Assembly (NCBI RefSeq): GCF_900155545.1
Contig: NZ_LT732526.1
Coordinates: forward strand, 463,214 to 497,004
Direction of reading: 5' to 3'
DNA length: 33,791 nucleotides
Source of the DNA: Clostridium sp. Marseille-P2415
GTDB lineage: Bacteria; Bacillota; Clostridia; Lachnospirales; Lachnospiraceae
Shown here: positions 25,326 to 33,791 of the stretch, piece after piece
How positions within the stretch are numbered: position 1 is the first letter of the stretch
Layout of the letters: every line of letters starts with the position of its first letter
The notes under the pieces: model-generated
Seen by the model: the letters and a program-made list of their open reading frames with translations, nothing else
The model's database searches: none
Told to the model about the DNA's origin: nothing
Program-made: the position numbers and the translations under genes

Positions 25326-25347
25326 AGAAAAAAGGATGTAAAACGGC

Positions 25348-25707
25348 ATGATTTATAAAATTGCAATTGCATCATCAGACGGAAAAGTAGTCAATCAGCA
25401 TTTCGGCAGAGCCGGGGTTTTTTATATTGTCAACGCTGACAGCGGGGATATGACCTTCATATATGAGGAAAGCCGCAAAACAGCCCCTGTGTGCAGCGGA
25501 CAGGAGCATGATGACGCACAGTTAAAAGCGCTGGCAGCCATGCTTAGAGATTGTGATTATGTCTTAGTCAGCCGGATCGGATATGGCGCGCGGGCCGCCT
25601 TGGAGCGGGATCACACAGAGGCGTTCGAATTGCCGGGGTATATTGAGGATTCCATTCGGAGACTTCTTTCTTACGTAGAGGTCCGGAATTTATTGAATGA
25701 AACATAG
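25348..25707 (+). CDS. NifX/NafY-like cofactor-binding protein
   Basis: A 119-residue protein with the dinitrogenase iron-molybdenum cofactor fold (NifX/NafY/NifB C-terminal family): KIAIASSDGKVVNQHFGRA at the N-terminus with the conserved HFG (18-20), and DYVLVSRIGYGARAALE near 70-87. Such proteins hold or carry the NifB product or cofactor between assembly proteins. Directly behind the NifB-like gene, whose missing C-terminal domain it resembles, so it may work with it in trans. Followed after 9 bp by the first NifD-like gene. Confidence 0.85.
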   Translation: MIYKIAIASSDGKVVNQHFGRAGVFYIVNADSGDMTFIYEESRKTAPVCSGQEHDDAQLKALAAMLRDCDYVLVSRIGYGARAALERDHTEAFELPGYIEDSIRRLLSYVEVRNLLNET

Positions 25708-25716
25708 AAAGGATAC

Positions 25717-27168
25717 ATGACCATGAGCGAAACATATTCAGGAATCAGGGAAAGCCGGCCAAACCGCTATAATGATCTGGGTTCCACCGGCAGCCGGGCA
25801 GAGGCGGATTTTAAGAAAGGCTGTTTAAAGAAGGCGGACCGGAGCTTTGCACAAGGACTGCAGTGCCAGCAGATCAACAGTATGGCAGCCTTAATGTCCC
25901 TGGAGGATTCTGTATTCATTGCCCATTCCCCTCAGGGCTGTGTGGGCTGTACCTCTCTGGCAGCAGACCAGTACCGGGTAGGGCAGGCGCACCGGGGGGT
26001 GAAGCACATTAAGAATCCGAGAATCATCGTGTCAAACCTGGATCAGAACAATGTGATCTTCGGAGGGGAAAATAAGCTTAGAAAAGCCGTTGAAGATGCG
26101 GTATCAAGGTACCAACCCAAGCTCATCTTTGTATTTGCCTCCTGTGCCTCCGGTATCATCGGAGACGACATTGACGCCATTGTAAAGGATCTGCAGGAAA
26201 ATATGGATGCACTCATTATTCCGGTCCACTGCGAAGGCTTCAAATCGAAAATCTGTGCTTCCGGTTTTGATGCGGCTTTTATTTCAATCAACAAATACAT
26301 ATTGAAAAAGCAGAAGCTTGAAAAGAAAGAAGGCCTGGTTAACTTATTTGCACCGGTTTCCATAAGCTATGCCGACCAGAAAGAAATGGAGCGGATGCTG
26401 TCCCTGCTGGGACTTTCCGTAAACTATATTCCTTTTTACAGTTCGCTGGAAAAAATAAAGCAGATCCCGGCAGCCCAGGCCTCGACTTCAATCTGTAAAG
26501 TGTTCGCAGATGAATTCATGAAAACGCTGTATGAGGATTATGACATTCCCTATTCCCATACGGTTATGCCCATCGGGGTGCGCAATACGGATATATGGTT
26601 CCGGGGAATCGCGGAGATTGCGGGAAAAGAAAAAGAAGCGGAAGAAATCATTCGGAGAGAGCATGAAAGGATCCTTCCTCTGGTCGGATCCATTAAGAAC
26701 CGGCTGAAGGGGAAACGGGTATTTATCTGCGGCGGAACCGGCCGTTCCTTTGCAGCCGCTGCGCTGATCGATGATTTCGGAATGGAGCTGGCAGGGCTTG
26801 AGACACCGACCTATGATGAAGACGCGCAAGCGGATATCGAGCATCTCAATACGATCCACCCAAATTATGTCATTGACATTGCAAACATGCAGCCCTTTGA
26901 ACAGGTGAATCTGGTGAAAAAGCTGAAACCGGACGTATTCATCGGAGTTCCGGAATGGGCGGCAAAGCTGGGGATACCGACTACCCATGTGCTGGATATG
27001 AAACGGCCTACCATGGGATATGACGGACTTTTGTTTCTCGGGAATAAAATTGTCGACCAGCTTGAGAATCCCGGTTTTAATGTGAAGCTGTCGCAGCATA
27101 TCAGACTGCCTTACAGGGACAGCTGGTACGAAGAAGATGCATTTAAATATATAACCGGAGGTGAATGA
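25717..27168 (+). CDS. NifD-like nitrogenase-family component 1 alpha subunit (pair 1)
   Basis: A 483-residue member of the nitrogenase component 1 superfamily. Probable cluster ligands at the subunit interface are C50, C75 (SPQGC) and C143 (ASCASGIIGDDID), matching NifD C62, C88 and C154; C78 is extra. Both ligands of the active-site cofactor have counterparts: C260 (TSIC, exactly 17 residues before IP, as in NifD C275) and H424 (THVLDM, 10 residues before GYDG, as NifD H442). The VHCEGFK stretch is shared with NifD, but the residues at NifD Q191 and H195, needed for N2 reduction, are C180 and F184. So it is probably a reductase with a NifB-type cofactor that does not fix nitrogen. ATG 25723 is an alternative start. 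Confidence 0.88.
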   Translation: MTMSETYSGIRESRPNRYNDLGSTGSRAEADFKKGCLKKADRSFAQGLQCQQINSMAALMSLEDSVFIAHSPQGCVGCTSLAADQYRVGQAHRGVKHIKNPRIIVSNLDQNNVIFGGENKLRKAVEDAVSRYQPKLIFVFASCASGIIGDDIDAIVKDLQENMDALIIPVHCEGFKSKICASGFDAAFISINKYILKKQKLEKKEGLVNLFAPVSISYADQKEMERMLSLLGLSVNYIPFYSSLEKIKQIPAAQASTSICKVFADEFMKTLYEDYDIPYSHTVMPIGVRNTDIWFRGIAEIAGKEKEAEEIIRREHERILPLVGSIKNRLKGKRVFICGGTGRSFAAAALIDDFGMELAGLETPTYDEDAQADIEHLNTIHPNYVIDIANMQPFEQVNLVKKLKPDVFIGVPEWAAKLGIPTTHVLDMKRPTMGYDGLLFLGNKIVDQLENPGFNVKLSQHIRLPYRDSWYEEDAFKYITGGE

Positions 27169-27169
27169 G

Positions 27170-29312
<2,143 letters not shown>

Positions 29313-29344
29313 GGCATGGGAATGCCGGAACAAGGAGGTTAAAC

Positions 29345-30808
29345 ATGGCGATTCATTTATCAAGTTCGAATCTGGCGACCAGAGAGAACCGGTTAGGTTC
29401 CATTACGGGATACGTTGGAGATTTGCATGATCTTGCATTACAGAGCAGGTGCGGAACTCTAAAAGGCTGCGGACGCTGTTTTTCCCAGTCGAGTTCCTGC
29501 CTTTCGGGATGTGCTCTCAGCCAGCTTGGCGGGATCCGGGATGTGGCGGTCATTCATCACGGTCCTTCCGGATGCTCAGCGACTGCAAGCTCTCAGTACA
29601 TTGTTACCAATCAGGTCGCGGCAAAAAGAGGGGTAGAAAATCATTCCGTTTATATTGGCACGGACATGAATGAGAATGATACCATTTTCGGCTCTGCGGA
29701 TGCGCTGGCAGATATCATTCTTGAAGTCAACCGGAGGTATCAGCCAAAGGCCATATTTGTCAGCAGCTCCTGTGCAACAGGGATCATCGGCGAGGATATA
29801 GACAGCGTTGTGGATGAAGTAAAAGACCAGATCCCGGTGCCTGTCATTGCCGTACACTGCGAGGGCTTTAAATCCCGCATCTGGGCAACCGGATTTGATA
29901 TATCCGACCACGCGGTTTTAAGCGGAATTGTAAAGCCGCCGAAGCAGAAGAGGAACACCATCAATTTTAAAAACTTCTATGAAAGCGCCAGAGGTGAGAT
30001 CATTGAAATATTTAAAAATTTTGATCTGGATCCGATTTTTTTATATGCCAACGCCACCGTAGAAGAACTGGAACGCCTGTCGGAATCCGTTGCCACAACG
30101 TGTATCTGCGGGACCCTGGGAAATTATCTTGGAAACGGCCTGGAGGAGCAATACGGCGTGCCTTATATCCGGACCATCAATCCGCTGGGGATCACCGGAT
30201 TTGAGACCTGGCTCCGTGAGATCGGAAGGGTGGCAGGAAAACTGCCCCAGGTAGAGAATTACATAGAAGAACAAAGAAAGATCTATATCCCCCGGATCGA
30301 AGAGGTCAAAAAGGAGCTAAAGGGACTTAAGGCGGTTCTGGGTATGGGGCCCGGATACACCTTTGAAGTGACCAGGGTATTAAATGAATTGGGGATCGAA
30401 GTGGTTTGGGCTCTTGCCTGGCATTATGATAAGAAATATGAAAACGGCGACGTGCCGCCTGCCATGAGCTATCTTCTTGATAACGGCATTAATTTTGAAA
30501 CCAGTGTATCAGACCAGCAGAATTTTGAGGTAATGAATATCTTAAACAAGTACCGGCCGGACTTATATCTTTCCAGGCATCCGGGCTCCACGGTATGGGC
30601 CATCAAGCAGGGAACGCCTGCGGTATTTGTGGCTGATGAATATATGATATTCGGTTACAGGCACACCCTGGAATTCGCTCATACGGTTTTAGATACCATA
30701 AGAAACAGAAGCTTTGGGCAGAATCTGGCAAAAAGGGTGAAACTTCCGTATACAGACTGGTGGTATAAACAGGATGTGGGAAGCTTCTTAGAGGAGGCAA
30801 TCATCTGA
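29345..30808 (+). CDS. NifD-like component 1 alpha subunit (pair 2)
   Basis: A 487-residue second alpha-like subunit. Cluster ligand candidates are C52, C77 (GPSGC) and C143 (SSSCATGIIGEDID). An extra N-terminal cysteine group, C36, C42 and C45 (with C56 just beyond), is not found in NifD and could bind another iron-sulfur cluster. C255 (in TCIC) corresponds to NifD C275, but there is no histidine at the H442 position: the region reads FVADEYMIFGYRH. NifD Q191 and H195 are replaced by W180 and F184. As in NifE, loss of the histidine suggests a scaffold role, or a different cofactor binding mode. AAGGAGG before the ATG. The 1-bp TGATG overlap with the next gene means coupled translation. Confidence 0.88.
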   Translation: MAIHLSSSNLATRENRLGSITGYVGDLHDLALQSRCGTLKGCGRCFSQSSSCLSGCALSQLGGIRDVAVIHHGPSGCSATASSQYIVTNQVAAKRGVENHSVYIGTDMNENDTIFGSADALADIILEVNRRYQPKAIFVSSSCATGIIGEDIDSVVDEVKDQIPVPVIAVHCEGFKSRIWATGFDISDHAVLSGIVKPPKQKRNTINFKNFYESARGEIIEIFKNFDLDPIFLYANATVEELERLSESVATTCICGTLGNYLGNGLEEQYGVPYIRTINPLGITGFETWLREIGRVAGKLPQVENYIEEQRKIYIPRIEEVKKELKGLKAVLGMGPGYTFEVTRVLNELGIEVVWALAWHYDKKYENGDVPPAMSYLLDNGINFETSVSDQQNFEVMNILNKYRPDLYLSRHPGSTVWAIKQGTPAVFVADEYMIFGYRHTLEFAHTVLDTIRNRSFGQNLAKRVKLPYTDWWYKQDVGSFLEEAII

Positions 30809-32106
30809 TGGCGAAAATATTAGATAAACAAAGATATAAATGTGCAATGAGTGCCATGCAGACCGTTCAGGCAATCGAACGGGCCATCCCCGTACTCCAT
30901 TCCGGGCCGGGATGTGCCCAGAAACTGTCTAATTCCTCCGGAAGCTCCGGCTATTTTTCTCCCAACATCTATCCGTGTACCAGCATCAATGAAAAGGATG
31001 TTGTTTTCGGCGGAGCACAGAAGCTTGAGTCTACCATCAAACATTCCCTGGAAGTCATTGACGCCGATTTATATGTGGTTTTGACCGGCTGCATCCCGGA
31101 GATTGTGGGCGACAATACCGGGGAAGTGGTAGAGGGGTTCCGGGATGCAAAAAAACCGGTGATCTATGCATCAACCGCAGGCTTTAAGGGCAATAACTAC
31201 AAAGGCCACGAGCAGGTGGTGGATGCGATCATTGACCAGCTTTTGGAGAAATCAGATATCCGGGTGAAAAATCTGGTCAATATATGGGCTGATGTGCCTT
31301 ATCAGGATGAATTCTGGCTCGGGAATTTAAGGGAGCTTGAAAAGCTGGTCACAGAGCTGGGGCTTACGCCAAACACCATATTCGGATATAAAAGAGGATT
31401 AAGTAACGTAAAGAGGATACCGACAGCCGAATTCAATCTTCTGGTATCCCCCTGGGTCGGGCTTAACAATATGAAGAAAATGGAGCAGAAGCTTGGGATC
31501 CCTTATCTTCACTATCCGACCCTTCCCATCGGTGCCTTTGAAACCAGTAAATTCCTTCGGGAAGTGGGCGGATTTGCCGGAGTACCAAAGGAGAAAATTG
31601 AAAAGCTCATTGCTGAGAAGGAAGCCTATTACTACTATTATATCGAGCGCTATGCGGATCTGTTCCTGGAGACCAGAGTCATGTCAAAGCAGTTTACGGT
31701 AGTGTCCGATGCCCAGTATGCCCTCGGCATTACCAAGTTTCTGGTCAATGATCTGGGCTTGTTTCCCGCAAAGCAGTTTGTGGTGGATGATACGCCGAGA
31801 GAATTCCGGGATGCGGTCCGGTCCTGTTTTAAAGAACTGAATTTTGGGATAGAAGCAGAGGTGAGCTTTGAGACCGATGGCTATAAGATCCACAATGAGA
31901 TCAGAGCCCATGATTATCACGGATACCCGCTGATCCTCGGAGGCTATTGGGAAAAAGAGGCGGCAAAGCAGACCGATGCCCATTTCCTTAATGTATCCTG
32001 GCCGGTGAATGAAAGGCTGGTCATGAACAGCTATTATGCAGGATATGACGGAGGCCTTAAACTGATCGAAGATATCTATTCGGTCGCCAAAACAAGATTT
32101 AATTAA
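30808..32106 (+). CDS. NifK-like component 1 beta subunit (pair 2)
   Basis: A 432-residue beta-like subunit that should pair with the preceding protein. Cluster ligand candidates are C12, C36 (SGPGC) and C95 (LTGCIPEIVGDN), the last with PEIVGDN as in NifK/NifN. It shares KDVVFGGAQKLESTI and NERLVMNSYYAGYDGGLKLIED with its pair 1 homologue, so the two pairs probably arose by duplication. It lacks the long N-terminal extension of NifK. GAGGAGG lies within the end of the upstream gene. NifN-like or catalytic role not decided. Confidence 0.87.
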   Translation: MAKILDKQRYKCAMSAMQTVQAIERAIPVLHSGPGCAQKLSNSSGSSGYFSPNIYPCTSINEKDVVFGGAQKLESTIKHSLEVIDADLYVVLTGCIPEIVGDNTGEVVEGFRDAKKPVIYASTAGFKGNNYKGHEQVVDAIIDQLLEKSDIRVKNLVNIWADVPYQDEFWLGNLRELEKLVTELGLTPNTIFGYKRGLSNVKRIPTAEFNLLVSPWVGLNNMKKMEQKLGIPYLHYPTLPIGAFETSKFLREVGGFAGVPKEKIEKLIAEKEAYYYYYIERYADLFLETRVMSKQFTVVSDAQYALGITKFLVNDLGLFPAKQFVVDDTPREFRDAVRSCFKELNFGIEAEVSFETDGYKIHNEIRAHDYHGYPLILGGYWEKEAAKQTDAHFLNVSWPVNERLVMNSYYAGYDGGLKLIEDIYSVAKTRFN

Positions 32107-32133
32107 CAGATCCGTTTTAAGGAAGGGAGTATC

Positions 32134-32550
32134 ATGTCATATAAAATTGCAGTTGCATCTTCTGACCGGATAAACATTGATGGGAATTTTGGAGCGGCCC
32201 ATGAATTTCTGGTCTATGAAGTGGCGGAGAGCGGGAAGTATGTTTTTTTAGAAATAAGAAAAACCCCGGAAGAAGTAAAAGAGCCTTCCGCATGTAAGGA
32301 CGGGTGTGCAGGAAGCGGCTGCGGCGGTTTAAAGGGAAATCATCCCAATGTGGAGGCCATAGCAGACTGCCGGTGCGTGATCTGTAAAAAAATCGGTTTC
32401 CACATTCAAAAACAGCTTGAGAAAAAAGCGATCAGTGCCTTTGATGTGGAAGGGGAAATGGAAGATGCATTGCAGAAAATCACATTGTATTTCCACCGGG
32501 TGGATCACCACCAGACACTTAGAAGAATCTCAAATGAAACGTTGAAATGA
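32134..32550 (+). CDS. NifX-like protein with cysteine-rich insert
   Basis: A 138-residue second member of the NifX/NafY fold: YKIAVASSDRINIDGNFGAAHEF at the N-terminus (shortened) with NFG in place of HFG. Between the two halves is an insert CKDGCAGSGCGG (C54, C58, C63), and CRCVIC (C79, C81, C84) follows; six Cys in 31 residues suggest a bound iron-sulfur cluster or metal. A cofactor or cluster carrier is the likely role, perhaps dedicated to pair 2. GGAAGGGAG precedes the ATG. Its stop overlaps an in-frame ATG of the next reading frame (32547), but the lipoprotein gene more likely starts at 32568. Confidence 0.82.
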   Translation: MSYKIAVASSDRINIDGNFGAAHEFLVYEVAESGKYVFLEIRKTPEEVKEPSACKDGCAGSGCGGLKGNHPNVEAIADCRCVICKKIGFHIQKQLEKKAISAFDVEGEMEDALQKITLYFHRVDHHQTLRRISNETLK

Positions 32551-32567
32551 AAGGCTGGGAGAAAATT

Positions 32568-33395
32568 ATGAAAAAATCGGCAAAAAAGTTAGCTTTGGCA
32601 GCAGTTCTGGCAGCACTGGGAGCAGCAATGCTGTCCGGATGCGGAAAAAAGACAGCGGCAGCAGACAGCGGCGTTACAAAAGTGGTAGTAGGAACCGGTA
32701 ACGCCTATGAGCCCTATTGCTTCCTGGATGAAAAAGGAAATCTTGCCGGGTATGAATACGAGGTTTTAAAAGCAGTGGATGAACTGCTTCCCCAGTATGA
32801 ATTTGAATATCATACCTCTGATTTTGCCAATGTACTGATTTCCCTCGATGCAGGTAAGATTGATATTGCAGCGCACCAGTATGAATGGAACGAGGAGAGA
32901 GGGGAAAAGTATCTGTTTGGAAAAGAACCGTATACCACCTATGTGACCTATCTCGCCGTAGCAAGCGGCCGGACGGATATTCAGTCTCTTAATGACTTAC
33001 AGGGGCGGAAAGTAAAGAGCTCCGCCGGATCAAATTCCGTTTATATCCTGGAAAATTACAATAAGGAACATCCGGATAACCCCATCAATATTGATTATGT
33101 GAACAATTCGACCGATGAAGAAACCATTACCGGAATCTTAAACGGAGTCTGGGATGCAACCATCCTGACAAAGCGGGATACGGAAAAACTGAATAAAAAC
33201 TACGGAGACGGCGGGGAAGTCATAAAGGTGACGGGAGAACCGGTCCAGTCTTCTTCCACGTTTTTTGTCTTTGCAAAAGGAAATACCGAATTGCAGGAGG
33301 CAGTGGACGGAGCGGTAAAACAATTAAAAGAAAGCGGAAAGCTTGCACAGATATCCACGGATATAATCGGCGGAGATTATACGGAAAGTGAGTAA
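32568..33395 (+). CDS. Amino-acid type ABC substrate-binding lipoprotein
   Basis: A 275-residue family 3 binding protein. The signal peptide ends in lipobox MLSGC with the lipid-modified Cys at about 24; the binding domain starts near 38 (TKVVVGTGNAYEPYCFLDE). The segment AAHQYEWNEERGEKYLFGKEPY resembles (in part) TcyJ/TcyK and YxeM proteins of Bacillus, which bind cystine and related sulfur amino acids. I choose ATG 32568 because it gives a normal signal peptide and has GGGAG upstream; ATG 32547 would add seven residues. Placed at the end of the nitrogenase-like operon, it probably captures the substrate of that enzyme, or its sulfur product. Confidence 0.87.
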   Translation: MKKSAKKLALAAVLAALGAAMLSGCGKKTAAADSGVTKVVVGTGNAYEPYCFLDEKGNLAGYEYEVLKAVDELLPQYEFEYHTSDFANVLISLDAGKIDIAAHQYEWNEERGEKYLFGKEPYTTYVTYLAVASGRTDIQSLNDLQGRKVKSSAGSNSVYILENYNKEHPDNPINIDYVNNSTDEETITGILNGVWDATILTKRDTEKLNKNYGDGGEVIKVTGEPVQSSSTFFVFAKGNTELQEAVDGAVKQLKESGKLAQISTDIIGGDYTESE

Positions 33396-33400
33396 TTGGT

Positions 33401-33791
33401 ATGGATAAACTGTTTGGCTGGGAGCGGTTTTTTGAAAATATCCCTAAAATTCTTCCATATTTATCAGTGACCTTTTCGATTGTGGTTTATGCTACCGGAT
33501 TCGGAGTGCTTCTTGCCATTTTGATCGTTCTGGTACAGATCAAAAAAATTCCGGTACTGTATCCGTTTTTTAAGGTGTATGTCTCATTTATGAGAGGTAC
33601 ACCGATGCTGGTACAGTTGATGCTCATTTATTACGGCATACCGGCCCTGATTGATCCTGTTTTCGGCACCAATATAAACCGTGGCTGGAGTACGGTGACT
33701 TTTGCTTATATCACCTTTATTCTCAATCAGGGAGCATTTCTTTCGGCCATATTCTACAGTGCGGTCACATCGATCCCCTATGGGCAGACAG
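33401..33791 (+). CDS. Amino-acid type ABC permease (partial, runs off window)
   Basis: The first 130 residues of a HisM/GlnP-type permease, beginning MDKLFGWERFFENIPKI. Membrane segments at about 20-45 and 65-80 and the family hallmark YVSFMRGTPMLVQLMLIYYG (shortened, about 60-80) are present; the sequence ends in the EAA loop. It follows the binding protein by 5 bp and is part of the same operon. The TcyL/YxeN-like character supports uptake of a sulfur-containing amino acid or derivative. An ATPase and a second permease are expected beyond the edge. Confidence 0.85.
   Translation, partial: MDKLFGWERFFENIPKILPYLSVTFSIVVYATGFGVLLAILIVLVQIKKIPVLYPFFKVYVSFMRGTPMLVQLMLIYYGIPALIDPVFGTNINRGWSTVTFAYITFILNQGAFLSAIFYSAVTSIPYGQT

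Overview
The window looks like the chromosome of an anaerobic clostridium of the Lachnospiraceae type (Lacrimispora/Enterocloster/Hungatella-like). This is inferred from moderate GC with strong GGAGG ribosome sites and canonical sigma-A promoters, a DUF4317 protein, a desulfoferrodoxin, several chemoreceptors and many amino-acid type ABC transporters. No rRNA, tRNA or CRISPR array was seen.

Left end (1-6.2 kb): a small type I toxin-antitoxin locus with a 36-residue holin-like toxin and a convergent antisense RNA. Next is a catalytic-domain-only tyrosine recombinase lying between two near-identical 32-bp sites in inverted orientation, the geometry of a self-encoded invertible segment, just upstream of a chemoreceptor gene. 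Then come two transmembrane chemoreceptors with the decayed 3' end of a third between them.

6.2-15.1 kb: an amino-acid ABC transporter operon (two permeases, ATPase, lipoprotein) preceded by a cysteine-rich leader peptide and an attenuator; a TetR regulator with a palindromic operator; an AraC regulator; and a pair of fused ABC permease-ATPases of the YbtPQ/IrtAB iron-siderophore type.

15.1-23.5 kb: desulfoferrodoxin, a DUF4317 protein, an acyltransferase-3 membrane protein, a FokI-like type IIS nuclease with no methyltransferase in sight, a Crp/Fnr regulator, a SulP anion transporter, and a soluble PocR-domain chemoreceptor on the minus strand.

23.8 kb to the right edge: the most remarkable region. 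One long co-directional operon starts with a second cysteine-rich leader peptide and a very clear attenuator. It then encodes a YezD-like protein, a minimal NifB-like radical SAM enzyme, a NifX-like protein, a NifD/NifK-like pair, a NifH-like reductase, a second NifD/NifK-like pair, a second NifX-like protein, and an amino-acid type ABC importer that runs off the window.

The cysteine-codon attenuators at both transporter operons, YezD and the TcyK-like binding protein all point to sulfur limitation. My reading is that this is a nitrogenase-like reductase for acquiring sulfur from an imported organosulfur compound, not a nitrogenase. Pair 1 keeps both cofactor ligand positions (Cys and His) and pair 2 keeps only the Cys, so pair 1 may be catalytic and pair 2 a NifEN-like scaffold or a second enzyme. 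Substrate and cofactor are inference.
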